Source of the DNA: CAXSEF01 sp964236695
Lineage (GTDB): Bacteria; Pseudomonadota; Alphaproteobacteria; Acetobacterales; Acetobacteraceae
Direction: 5' to 3'
Length of the DNA stretch: 64,000 bases
NCBI GenBank assembly: GCA_964236695.1
Contig: CAXSFU010000005.1
Location: 1 to 64,000, forward strand
Both the position numbers and the translations under genes were made by a program. Positions 1-8,542 of the stretch are shown here, piece after piece (the stretch's first letter is position 1; every line of letters begins with the position of its first letter). The notes beneath the pieces were generated by a model that saw only the letters and a program-made list of their open reading frames with translations, did no database searches and had not been told where the DNA came from.

Positions 1-228
1 GCCCGAACGGCCTTCCCCCGGCACGCGTCCCCCGCCACCCCGCCCGCCGCCACCCCGCCCGCCGCCGCCGGCGCGTCCTGCCCACACTCCTGCATGGCGA
101 CAGCCTGCCACCGCGGCAGTCGGACCTGTCAATCCGCACCCCGCGACGCTACATCCGACTGGCCGGCCATCGTCGCGGCGCGGCCCGGGCGGGCCGCGCG
201 GACCGCCAGGCAGGACGACGAGGACGCG
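1..228. other. Leader upstream of cydD with a short tandem duplication
   Basis: No gene is recognised here. Two perfect 15-bp copies of CCGCCACCCCGCCCG lie head to tail at 32-46 and 47-61. The cydD frame is open back to an ATG at 94, but that stretch has no recognisable similarity and is probably not translated as part of CydD. No clear promoter was found in this extremely GC-rich stretch. Confidence 0.4.
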
Positions 229-2115
229 ATGGACACCGGCACGACCAGCACCGCAGACCCCACCCCGCCGCTGACCCGCGCCAGGCCGCGCCGCGGCGCC
301 CGCCCCGACGCTGCCGCCGGCTCCGCTGCCGCCGACCCCGCGGCCGCTGCCAGGGCCACGGCGCGCGCCCAGGCCCGTGCCTGGACCCGCGAGCAGACCC
401 GCCTCGGCCGCCGCACCGCCGCCCCCGCGATCGCCGCCGGCCTCGCCTCCACCCTGCTCGCCATCGCCCAGGCGTTCTGCATCGCCCGCGTGCTCGACCT
501 GGCGCTCGCCGGCGGCACCCTGCCGATGGCCGACGCCGCCACCCTGTCGCTCCGGGCCGCCCCCTGGCTCGCGGCCTTCGCGATCCTCGCCCTCGGCCGC
601 GCCGGGCTGCTGCTCGCCGCCGAGCGCGCCGCCTTCGCCGCCGGCGCCGCCGCCCGCCGCCGCCTGCGCACCGACGCCCTGTCGCGCCTGTTGCAGGCCG
701 GCCCGTCGCTGCTGCGCCTGCGCCCGTCCGGCGAGCTGACCGCCGCCGTGGTCGATCGCATCGAGGCGCTCGACGGCCTGTTCTCCCGCTGGGTGCCCGC
801 CGCCACCCTGGCCCTGCTCGCCCCCACCGCCGTCGCCGTCGCCGCCCTGCTCGCCGACCCGTTCGCCGCCCTCGTGCTGATCTGCGCCGGCCTGCTGGTC
901 CCCGTCGCCATGGCCCTGTCCGGCATCGGCGCCGCCGCCGCCTCCAAGCGCCAGTTCCTCGCCCTCGCGCGCCTGCAGGCCCGCTTCCTCGACCGCGTCC
1001 GCGGCATCGCCACCATCGTGCTGTCCGGCCGCACCGAGGACGAGGCCCGCGCCCTCGCCGCCGCCGCCGACGAGCTGCGCCGGCGCACCATGCGCGTGCT
1101 GCGCGTCGCCTTCCTGTCCTCCGCCGCCCTGGACTGCGCCCTGGCCGCCGCCCTCGTCATCCTCGCCCTGCACGACGGCCACGCCCTGCTCGCCGCCACC
1201 GTGCTGCCGCCCGGTGCGACGGCGGCGGCCGGCGCCATCCCCGCCCGCGCCCTGACCCCCGCCACCGCGCTGTTCTGCCTGCTGCTCGCCCCGGAGTTCT
1301 TCGCCCCCCTGCGCGTCTTCTCCCTGGCCTACCAGGACCGCCTGCAGGCCGCCGGCGCCGCCGAGGTGCTGGCCTCCCTGCCGCCGCCCGCCACCGTCCC
1401 CGATGGCTCGTCCCCTGAAATCCGCACCGTGGCCGCGCGCGGCGTCGCCGTCGCCTTCGACGACGTCCGCCTGTCCTGGGACCCGGCCCGCCCGCCCGCG
1501 CTCGACGGCATGAGCTTCCGCGTCCCCGCCGGCGAGACCCTCGTCCTCGCCGGCCCGTCCGGCGCCGGCAAGTCCACCGTGATCGAGGTACTGCTCGGCT
1601 TTGCCCGCCCCGACTCCGGCCGCGTCCTGCTCAACGGCGCCGCCATCGAGACCATCGTCCCCTCCGCCCTGGCGAAGCTCACCGCCTGGATCGGCCAGAA
1701 GCCGGTGCTGTTCGCCGGCACCCTGCGCGAGAACATCGCCTTCGGCCGCCCCGACGCCACGGACGCCGAGGTCGAGCAGGCCGCCAGCCGCGCCCAGGTC
1801 GACAGCTTCGCCGCCGTGCTCCCCGACGGCCTCGACACCGTGATCGGCGACGCCGGCCACGGCCTGTCCGGCGGCCAGGCGCAGCGCGTCGCCATCGCCC
1901 GCGCCTTCCTGCGCAACGCCCCCCTGCTGCTGCTCGACGAGCCCACCGCCCACCTCGACCCTGCCACCGAGGCCGAGGTCCTCGAAAGCCTGCGCCGCCT
2001 CGCCGTGGGCCGCACCGTGATCCTGGCCAGCCACTCCGCCGCCGCCCACGGCTTCGGCGGACGCCGCCTCGACATCCGCGACGGCCGCGCCGCCGGGGTC
2101 AGGGGCGCGGCATGA
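229..2115 (+). CDS. cydD: Thiol reductant ABC exporter subunit CydD
   Basis: One half of the heterodimeric inner-membrane ABC exporter CydDC, which moves glutathione or cysteine to the periplasm and is needed to assemble cytochrome bd oxidase. From the ATG at 229 the protein is about 628 residues. An N-terminal membrane region (roughly residues 70-330) is followed by an ATPase domain with Walker A GPSGAGKST near residue 442, signature LSGGQ near 545 and Walker B LLLLDEP near 567. I chose 229 over the ATG at 94 because GAGGA lies just upstream and CydD homologues begin near there; even so the protein is somewhat longer than the usual 550-590. cydC follows after one family A repeat. No cydAB is in the window. 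Confidence 0.9.
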   Translation: MDTGTTSTADPTPPLTRARPRRGARPDAAAGSAAADPAAAARATARAQARAWTREQTRLGRRTAAPAIAAGLASTLLAIAQAFCIARVLDLALAGGTLPMADAATLSLRAAPWLAAFAILALGRAGLLLAAERAAFAAGAAARRRLRTDALSRLLQAGPSLLRLRPSGELTAAVVDRIEALDGLFSRWVPAATLALLAPTAVAVAALLADPFAALVLICAGLLVPVAMALSGIGAAAASKRQFLALARLQARFLDRVRGIATIVLSGRTEDEARALAAAADELRRRTMRVLRVAFLSSAALDCALAAALVILALHDGHALLAATVLPPGATAAAGAIPARALTPATALFCLLLAPEFFAPLRVFSLAYQDRLQAAGAAEVLASLPPPATVPDGSSPEIRTVAARGVAVAFDDVRLSWDPARPPALDGMSFRVPAGETLVLAGPSGAGKSTVIEVLLGFARPDSGRVLLNGAAIETIVPSALAKLTAWIGQKPVLFAGTLRENIAFGRPDATDAEVEQAASRAQVDSFAAVLPDGLDTVIGDAGHGLSGGQAQRVAIARAFLRNAPLLLLDEPTAHLDPATEAEVLESLRRLAVGRTVILASHSAAAHGFGGRRLDIRDGRAAGVRGAA

Positions 2116-2120
2116 GAAGG

Positions 2121-2240
2121 CAAGGCCAGGGGCTCTGCCCTTGGACCCCGCCAAAGGCAAGCCTTTGGAACCCGATACTTAAGTCCAGGGTTTCCAAAGG
2201 GCTCGGCCCTTTGGCGGGTCTGGGCAGAGCCCAGCCTTGC
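2121..2240. repeat. Family A repeat, copy 1
   Basis: Starts CAAGGC and ends GCCTTGC, so the ends are inverted repeats. Inside are the hairpins CCAAAGGC/GCCTTTGG, CCAAAGGGC/GCCCTTTGG and CTGGGC-AGA-GCCCAG. It begins five bases after the cydD stop and fills most of the cydD-cydC gap. Confidence 0.85.
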
Positions 2241-2263
2241 TTCCTTCCTGGAATTCCCACCCC

Positions 2264-4000
2264 ATGACCCCCCTCCTGCGCATCCTCGCCCTCTGGCGCG
2301 CCCGCACCGGCTGGCTCCTGCTCGGCATCGTGGTTTCCCTGGCCTCGGTCGCCTCCGCCGTCGCCCTGCTGACCCTGTCCGGCGCCTGGATCGGCTCCGT
2401 GGTCGCCGGCACCCCGCTCGACGGCCCCGGCCTGGTCGCCCCCGCGCTCGACAACCCCGTGCTCGGCGACGCCGGCCGCGCCCTCGCCGCCGCCGGCGCG
2501 CTCGGCGCCGGCCTGGCGCTCGCCTTCACCGGCGCGGCCCTGTTGCGCTCCGTCGGCATCGCCCGCGTCGTCCTGCGCTACGCCGAGCGCCTGCTCACCC
2601 ACGAGGCCACCTTCCGCGCGCTGGCCGACCTGCGCGTCTGGTTCTTCCGCGGCCTGGCCGTGCGCTCCGCCGGCGGCCTCGGCTTCCGCCGCGCCGGCGA
2701 CGTATTGTCCCGACTGGTCGGCGACGTCGAGGCGCTGGATGGCCTCTACCTGCGCATCCTGGTTCCCGCCTGCGCCGCCGTGCTGCTGCTGCCGGTGCTC
2801 GCGGTGCTGTTCGGCCGACGCGACCCGGCGCTCGCGCTTGAGGTCTGCGCCTGCTTCGCGCTCGCCGCCTTCGCGCTGCCCCTGGCCGCCGCGCGCATCT
2901 CCGCGGCCAGTGGCGCTCGCCTGGCGGAAACCGCCTCCGCGCTGCGCGTCGCCTCGCTCGACACCCTGTCCGGCCTGCGCGAGGTCCGCGCGTTCGGCGC
3001 CGAGGACCGCTCGCTCGCCCTGGTGCAGTCCCGCGAGGCCGCCCTGCTTTCCGCCCAGCGCGACATCGCGCGCCGCGGCAGCTACGCCGCGGCGCTCGCC
3101 TTCCTGTGCGGCCAGGCGGCGCTGTTCTGCGTCCTGCTCGCCGCCTGGCGCCACCCGCTGTACGCCGTGCCCGGCGCCTTCCTCGTGGTCGCGGCCTTCG
3201 AGGTCGCCGGCGGCCTGTCGCGCGCCGGCGTCCTCGCCGGCGCCGCCTCGGCCGCCGCCGCGCGTGTGCTCGACGCGGCCGAGGGCCCGCTCGCCGTCCC
3301 GGAGCCTGCCGCCCCGCAGCCTCTGCCGCCCGGCAGTGGCCTGCGCTTCGACGCCGTCTCCTTCCGCTACGCCATCGACCGTCCCCCCGTGCTCGATGCC
3401 CTGACCCTCGACATTCCCCAGGGGGCGCGCGTCGCCGTCCTCGGCCCCTCCGGCGCCGGCAAGTCCACCCTGGCGGCGCTGGCGCTGCGCGTCTGCGTCC
3501 CCGACTCTGGCCGCGTCACCCTGGGCGGCACCGACATCGCCGACCTCCCGTCCGACGCCCTGCGCTCCCGCCTGTCCTGGCTCGGCCAGACCACCCACCT
3601 GTTCGCCGACACCATCCGCGCCAACCTGCTGCTCGCCCGCCCGTCCGCCACCGACGCCGAGCTGTGGGACGCGCTCGACCAGGCCGAGATCGGCGCCACC
3701 GTGCGCGCACTCCCCGGCGAACTCGACGCCTGGCTCGGCGAGGGCGGCGCCGGCCTGTCGGGCGGGCAGGGGCGCCGCGTCGCCCTGGCCCGCGCGCTGC
3801 TCTCGCCCGCCCCGGTGCTGATCCTCGACGAGCCCTGCGCCGGCCTCGACTCCCAGACCGAGCGCGCCTTCCTCGCCACCCTGAACGTCGTCGCTCCGGG
3901 CCGTTCCGTGCTGCTCATCACCCACCGGCTGACCGGCGTGGAGCGGCTCGACCGCATCTACCGCCTGTCCTCCGGGGTCGCGGTGGCGGCCGCCGCCTGA
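2264..4000 (+). CDS. cydC: Thiol reductant ABC exporter subunit CydC
   Basis: Partner subunit of CydD in the periplasmic thiol exporter. About 578 residues from the ATG at 2264; the upstream ATG at 2237 lies at the end of the repeat and was rejected. N-terminal transmembrane domain, then ATPase domain with Walker A GPSGAGKST near residue 393, LSGGQ signature near 496, Walker B VLILDEP near 518 and the switch histidine in LLITHR. Same strand and order as in most cydDC operons, with a 148-bp spacer occupied by family A copy 1. If that element acts as a terminator, the two subunits may be unequally expressed. Confidence 0.9.
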   Translation: MTPLLRILALWRARTGWLLLGIVVSLASVASAVALLTLSGAWIGSVVAGTPLDGPGLVAPALDNPVLGDAGRALAAAGALGAGLALAFTGAALLRSVGIARVVLRYAERLLTHEATFRALADLRVWFFRGLAVRSAGGLGFRRAGDVLSRLVGDVEALDGLYLRILVPACAAVLLLPVLAVLFGRRDPALALEVCACFALAAFALPLAAARISAASGARLAETASALRVASLDTLSGLREVRAFGAEDRSLALVQSREAALLSAQRDIARRGSYAAALAFLCGQAALFCVLLAAWRHPLYAVPGAFLVVAAFEVAGGLSRAGVLAGAASAAAARVLDAAEGPLAVPEPAAPQPLPPGSGLRFDAVSFRYAIDRPPVLDALTLDIPQGARVAVLGPSGAGKSTLAALALRVCVPDSGRVTLGGTDIADLPSDALRSRLSWLGQTTHLFADTIRANLLLARPSATDAELWDALDQAEIGATVRALPGELDAWLGEGGAGLSGGQGRRVALARALLSPAPVLILDEPCAGLDSQTERAFLATLNVVAPGRSVLLITHRLTGVERLDRIYRLSSGVAVAAAA

Positions 4001-4086
4001 AGGCAGGGGCCAGGCCCCGCCGAAGGCACGCTCCCGGAAACCGCGACGCGTGCCAGCAGCCGAAAGCCTTGGCTTACCGAAGCGAG

Positions 4087-4203
4087 CAAGGCTGGGCTCT
4101 GCCCAGACCCGCCAGGGGCGAGCCGTCCTGGACCGGCTTTCTCGATGGTTGGATTCCAAAGGCTCGCTTTTGGCGGGGTCCAGGGGCAGAGCCCCTGGCC
4201 TTC
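4087..4203. repeat. Family A repeat, copy 2
   Basis: Sits between the converging cydC and lipoprotein genes. Left arm CTGGGC-TCT-GCCCAG, right arm CCAGGGGC-AGA-GCCCCTGG, with CCAAAGGC and its partner between. Nothing else is seen in 4001-4086 or 4204-4348. Confidence 0.85.
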
Positions 4204-4348
4204 CTGTTCTGTCATGGCAACCAAGCGCCCGTGTCAGGCAGGAAACGCCGCCGCAGTCCGGGTTCCGGCGAGGCAGGGCGCAGGCGATCCTGGTCGATGC
4301 CCCGGCCGGATCGTCGACGGGGCCGGCAGGCGGACGGCCCGGCGACCG

Positions 4349-5500
4349 TCAGCAGCGCGCCTGGCCGGGAGGGCAGGCGTGCTGCGCCGGCGCATCCAGC
4401 CGGGCTGCGGGGGCCGGTGGCCGTCCCTGGCTGCCAGGCCGCTGGGCTTCCGGCTGCGGCCCGCCGCCGCCCGGCCGTCCCTGCGACTGTCCGAAACCCT
4501 GTGCCTGCCCGAGGCCCTGCGGCGGCCCGCCCGGGCGAGGCTGACCCATCGGCCCGCCTGGCGGTGCCTCCTCGCGCCGCGCCCCGGTCTGCTCTCCGCC
4601 CCGCCCCGGCCCGCCCCCGCCGAAGCCGCCGAACCCCGGACCCCCCGGCCTGAACTGTCCCGCACCGCCGCCTGGACCGCCGCCCGGAGCACCGCCCCCC
4701 GGGCCGCCACTCCCGCTCCCGGGACGCACGCCTGCCGCGCCAAAGCCCGCGGCGGCGGGCACGCCGCCCCCGGGCCCGCTGCCACGCATGACTTCGGGCA
4801 GCGGCGCGGCGGGACGCTCCTGCCCGCCCCGGCCTGCCTCTCGCCCCGGCTCCTGCAGTCCTCCGCGATCCGGCTGCCACGGCGCCCGGCCGAAGCCCGG
4901 CCGCTGCGGCGCGGCGCCCGCGTCCCGCCGCCCGAACGGGCCGCGGCCGTCGCCCGGCGGCGGCAGCCCGCGACCCTCGGGATGCGACCGCTCCAGCCGC
5001 TCGCGCAGCCCAGGCGGCGCCCCGTGCCAGCCGCGCCCCCGGTCGTAGTACCCCCAGCCGCCCTGCTCCCCCACGAACACCAGGGGGACCGGCTCGCCCT
5101 CGATCTCCTCGACCGGCACGCCATCGACGTAGGTCAGTCCGTCCGGCCCGACATACGGCACACCCGACGGCGGCGCGTAGTACCCGCCCACCGATCCGTC
5201 CGCCGCCGGATAGCCGTAGCCGGTCCCCCCGCCCGGATACCCGTAGGCCGGCACGGAGGGGACCGGCTGCTCCTGCGCGCCGTAGCCCGCCGCCGTGTAC
5301 CCCTGCGCCGCGTATCCCGGCGCCCCATAGCCCTGCGCCCCGGAGCCTTGCGCCACGCCGTAACCCTGTGCCGCGCCGTACCCTGGCGCAGCATAGCCAC
5401 CGCCCGCGGTGCCGTAGCCGCCCGACTGCGGCACGCACCCCGCAAGAAGCAGGGCACCCGAGCAGGCTCCGGCCAGATACGCGCGGCGACCACCGACCAT
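4349..5500 (-). CDS. Gly/Tyr/Pro-rich predicted lipoprotein of unknown function
   Basis: Function not recognised. About 383 residues starting at the ATG at 5500. The N-terminus has basic residues, a hydrophobic stretch and lipobox LLAGC, so it is probably an envelope lipoprotein. Residues about 30-90 carry imperfect GYG/GYA-type repeats rich in Gly, Tyr, Ala and Gln. A middle segment contains YVDGVPVEEIEGEPV and WGYYDRGRGWHG, which is more complex and may be the folded part. The C-terminal half is Gly/Pro-rich and low complexity. The frame extends upstream to 5782 but that part overlaps the neighbouring gene and repeat. It lies downstream of the OpgH-like gene on the same strand. Confidence 0.6.
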   Translation of the reverse strand: MVGGRRAYLAGACSGALLLAGCVPQSGGYGTAGGGYAAPGYGAAQGYGVAQGSGAQGYGAPGYAAQGYTAAGYGAQEQPVPSVPAYGYPGGGTGYGYPAADGSVGGYYAPPSGVPYVGPDGLTYVDGVPVEEIEGEPVPLVFVGEQGGWGYYDRGRGWHGAPPGLRERLERSHPEGRGLPPPGDGRGPFGRRDAGAAPQRPGFGRAPWQPDRGGLQEPGREAGRGGQERPAAPLPEVMRGSGPGGGVPAAAGFGAAGVRPGSGSGGPGGGAPGGGPGGGAGQFRPGGPGFGGFGGGGPGRGGEQTGARREEAPPGGPMGQPRPGGPPQGLGQAQGFGQSQGRPGGGGPQPEAQRPGSQGRPPAPAARLDAPAQHACPPGQARC

Positions 5501-5624
5501 GACGACCCTCGTTCCCACCGGCCACCGGCCGAACCCGGGGCCCGGCACCCCACCGACCCCGCCGCGCCACCACCTGCCGAGCCCCGACGCACAACCCAAC
5601 GTCCAGGAACTGCCCGCGTCCCAG

Positions 5625-5739
5625 CAAAGGCCGGTCCACGGACAACCCCTCCAGTGGCCTCTCCAAAGATCCAGGCGAATCGCCTGAATCCTTGGCCGCC
5701 TCCGCCCCTGCGGGTCCAGGGCAGCGCCCTGGCCCTGCC
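5625..5739. repeat. Family A repeat, copy 3 (variant)
   Basis: Ends two bases before the OpgH-like stop codon. It has the long variant centre (GTGGCC...GGCCGC) seen in copies 12 and 13, and a right arm CCAGGGC-AGC-GCCCTGG. The left terminal hairpin is missing, so it is truncated relative to copy 1. Confidence 0.7.
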
Positions 5740-5741
5740 TC

Positions 5742-7682
5742 CTACCCCGCCACCGACCCCGCCGGCTGCCGCCCCGGCGCAACTCCCCCCGCCAGCCCAG
5801 CCTCTCCGCCCGCCAGCCCGCCCGCGAACCCCACCGGCGCGAGCCCGCCCCGCCGCGTCGCCACCACCGCCGCCGGTTCGCGCTCCGCCGCCATCGCCCT
5901 GCGGAACTGGCGTAGCTCCCGGCTGGGCTGCACCTCGTCGATCGTGCAGAACAGCCCGCCGCGCCGCGCCAGCCGCCCCAGGCTCGTGCGGCTGCTCCAC
6001 ACCGCCAGCGCCGGCGAGACCAGCAGCGCGAACAGCGCCGGCAGCAGCACCACCTCCTGCCCCGGCCGCAGCGCCGCGACCCCCGCGACCCACGCCGCGC
6101 CGGCCGCGAGATACGGCCACAGCAGCCGCAGCGCCTCGCCCCAGCCGACGCCGCGGTCGCAGCGTGCCTGCGTGCCCCAGCCCACCGAGCGCCCGCCCAG
6201 CGTCGCCGCGACGAACTGCGCCGAGACCACCAGGTTCAGCGGCATCAGCAGCACGGTGAGCGCCTGGTCCAGCGCCACCCCGGCCAGCGCCGCCGCCCGC
6301 CCGCCGAAGGCCGCCGACTGCCGCCGGCTCGCCAGCACCACCCCGAGCGAGGCCAGCCGCGGCAGCAGCACCAGCGCCAGCAGCGGCCACCACGCTTCCG
6401 CAGCCAGGCGCCGCCCCGCCGCCGCCGGCGCCAGGCTGAGCAGCACCGCGAAGCCCACCCACACCGGCCCCGCCACGTAGAACGAGATGCCCGCCCCCAG
6501 GTGCAGGCGCCCCATGAAGCGCAGCCGCGGCCACAGCATCACCCGCAGGTGCTGCAGGTTGCCCTGGCACCAGCGCCGCTCGCGCGCGGTGTGGTCGATC
6601 AGGTTCGGCGGCACCTCCTCGAAGGTGTCGCCCAGGGTGGGGTCGAGGTGCACTTCCCACCCCGCCGCCTGCATCAGCGCCGCCTCCACCACGTCGTGGC
6701 ACAGGATCTCGCCCCCCAGCGGCGCCCGCCCCGGCAGCACCGGCAGCGCGCAGTGCTCCAGGAACGGCGCGATCCGGATGATCGCGTTGTGCCCCCAGTA
6801 GTTGGCCTGCGCGCCCTGCCACAGCACCGCGCCCTCCGCCCACAGCGGCGTGTACAGCCGCATCGCGAACTGCGTCATCCGCGCGAACAGCGTTTCGCGG
6901 TTCACCGCGTACGGGATGGTCTGGATCATGCCCACGCGGGGCTCGGCCGCCATGCGCGCCATCAGCCGCCCGATGGTGGCGCCGCTGATCAGGCTGTCTG
7001 CGTCGAGCACCACCATGAGGGCGTAGCGGTCGCGGCAGCGCGCGCAGAACTCCGCGATGTTGCCGGTCTTGCGCCCCGTGTTGACCACCCGCCTGCGGTA
7101 GAACACCCCGGGATCGCCCAGAAGCGCGAACCGCGCCGCCTCCTCGCGCGCCAGCTCCGCCGAGGTGGTGTCGCTCAGCACGTGCAGGTCCACCGCGTCG
7201 AGCCCGGCGTCGCACAGCGAGGCACGCATCGCGCGCACCGCGGCGAACACCCGCGCCGCATCCTCGTTGCACACCGGCAGCAGCACCGCCGTGCGCGCCC
7301 CCGCCCCGCCGCGCAGCGAGGCCGCCGCCGCCGCCCCCGCAGCGCTGTCCGTCGCGCCTGGCCCCAACCCGTCCGCGTCCGCCCCGTTCACGCCGGCGGA
7401 CAGCGCCGCCCCGAACGCGCCCCCGCCCGCCTCCCAGCCAGGCCCAGCCGCGTCCTGCGTCCCGCCGCGCCCCGCCAGCCCGAGCCCGCGCAGGGCGCGC
7501 AGCCCCAGCCCGAGCAGCGGCGGCACCGCGTGCAGCGCCAGCCCTGCCAGCATCGCCACGAACAGCGCCAGCAGCGGCCAGCGCAGCACGCCGAGCGCCG
7601 GCCCGAACCCGTCCGCCGTCCACGCCACCCCGGCCAGCGTCAGCCCCGCGAGCGGCCCGAGCAGCAGGAACGCCCGGCTCAC
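5742..7682 (-). CDS. opgH: OpgH-like GT2 membrane glucosyltransferase
   Basis: GT2 family inner-membrane glycosyltransferase related to OpgH/MdoH, which polymerises the beta-1,2 backbone of osmoregulated periplasmic glucans from UDP-glucose. About 646 residues from a GTG that overlaps the PIG-L stop (GTGA). Two N-terminal membrane segments, a low-complexity linker (about residues 70-130), then the catalytic domain: VLLPVCNED, TGRKTGNIAEF, VVLDADS and the acceptor motif RERRWCQGN. Several membrane helices follow. It is shorter than the E. coli protein (847 residues). No opgG lies beside it; its partners are a deacetylase and a GT4. The acceptor may therefore not be an ordinary periplasmic glucan. 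The family call is firm, the substrate is not. Confidence 0.8.
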   Translation of the reverse strand: MSRAFLLLGPLAGLTLAGVAWTADGFGPALGVLRWPLLALFVAMLAGLALHAVPPLLGLGLRALRGLGLAGRGGTQDAAGPGWEAGGGAFGAALSAGVNGADADGLGPGATDSAAGAAAAASLRGGAGARTAVLLPVCNEDAARVFAAVRAMRASLCDAGLDAVDLHVLSDTTSAELAREEAARFALLGDPGVFYRRRVVNTGRKTGNIAEFCARCRDRYALMVVLDADSLISGATIGRLMARMAAEPRVGMIQTIPYAVNRETLFARMTQFAMRLYTPLWAEGAVLWQGAQANYWGHNAIIRIAPFLEHCALPVLPGRAPLGGEILCHDVVEAALMQAAGWEVHLDPTLGDTFEEVPPNLIDHTARERRWCQGNLQHLRVMLWPRLRFMGRLHLGAGISFYVAGPVWVGFAVLLSLAPAAAGRRLAAEAWWPLLALVLLPRLASLGVVLASRRQSAAFGGRAAALAGVALDQALTVLLMPLNLVVSAQFVAATLGGRSVGWGTQARCDRGVGWGEALRLLWPYLAAGAAWVAGVAALRPGQEVVLLPALFALLVSPALAVWSSRTSLGRLARRGGLFCTIDEVQPSRELRQFRRAMAAEREPAAVVATRRGGLAPVGFAGGLAGGEAGLAGGVAPGRQPAGSVAG

Positions 7683-8542
7683 GACGCCCGCCGCATCGCA
7701 GCGCACGCCGCCGCACGGTCCCGCGCCTCGCACAGGAACCGCTCCGCCTCGCCCGCGCCCTCTGCCCCGATCGCCTCGACCGTCTCGCCGCAGGCCACCG
7801 CCCGCGCCGCCTCGTCGCGCGCGAAGCCGTGCAGCGCCGCCGCCGCGCCCGCCTCGCCGCCGAACTGGAACCCGACCTGGCTGCGATACGCGCCCGCCGC
7901 CGCCAGCTTGCGCGCCATCGCCGCCCCCGCCGCCACCGCGACGCCTGCACACCCCGACAGCGCCGCCGGCGCGGGGCCGTCGCCGTGCCGGATCGCATAC
8001 GGCGTGTCGCGATACCACCACACCGGCGCCCGCCCCGCCCCGGCCACCGACTCGCGTACCCCACGGACCACCTGCAGGTGGTCCGCGTGCCCGCCAAGAC
8101 CCTGCGGCGCCAGCACCAGCGCCGGCGCCACCCGCACCGCCAGCCCGCCGACCAGCTCCGCCACGTCCTGCCACGCCGCGTCGTCCCCGCGCACGCCGGC
8201 GAACAGCTCGGCCGCGCTGCCGTAGCCGCGATGCGGCGCCTCCTCCAGGTCGAGGTGCAGGCACTCCGAGAAGCCGAGGATGCGCGCCGCCGCCCGGTCC
8301 TCGTCGCGGCGCAGCGCCATGTAGTCCACCTCCGCCCCCAGCCCCTTGTCGAGCTGGCACGCCAGCGCGAACCCCCGCGCCGGCACCACCGAGCGGGTGA
8401 ACACCGTCGCCAGCACCGTGCGCCATCCGGCGTCGGCCAGCACCACGGCCAGCGCCCCGCAGGAGAACGCCACGTCGTCGAGGTGCGGCGACACGAACAG
8501 CGCGCACGGCGCGTCCCGCCCCGCGGAAAAAGTGGCGCTCAC
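7679..8542 (-). CDS. PIG-L family deacetylase (LmbE-like)
   Basis: Zinc-dependent N-deacetylase family that removes acetyl groups from GlcNAc-containing substrates such as GlcNAc-phosphatidylinositol, GlcNAc-inositol (MshB) and the bacillithiol precursor. About 287 residues. The N-terminus shows SPHLDDVAFSCGA, a variant of the PHPDD zinc motif, and a later HADHLQV matches HPDH. The start is a GTG overlapping the upstream GT4 stop by four bases (GTGA), and its own stop overlaps the next GTG in the same way, so translation is probably coupled. A GT4 before it and an inositol phosphate synthase in the same cluster resemble the MshA/MshB order of steps. That is an analogy, not proof of mycothiol-like chemistry. 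Confidence 0.8.
   Translation of the reverse strand: MSATFSAGRDAPCALFVSPHLDDVAFSCGALAVVLADAGWRTVLATVFTRSVVPARGFALACQLDKGLGAEVDYMALRRDEDRAAARILGFSECLHLDLEEAPHRGYGSAAELFAGVRGDDAAWQDVAELVGGLAVRVAPALVLAPQGLGGHADHLQVVRGVRESVAGAGRAPVWWYRDTPYAIRHGDGPAPAALSGCAGVAVAAGAAMARKLAAAGAYRSQVGFQFGGEAGAAAALHGFARDEAARAVACGETVEAIGAEGAGEAERFLCEARDRAAACAAMRRAS

Noticed and set aside
2121..2240. Family A as a transposable MITE
   Set aside because: Inverted ends fit, but I could not find consistent target duplications at the copies and no matching transposase is in the window, so mobility is left open.
2099..4159. Long antisense frame of 686 codons over cydC
   Set aside because: Its composition mirrors the high-GC third positions of cydC, it has no recognisable motif, and CydC is certain.
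5134..8097. 987-codon minus-strand frame
   Set aside because: It is a shifted reading of the GT2 and PIG-L genes, giving only Gly/Arg/Ala-rich sequence without motifs.
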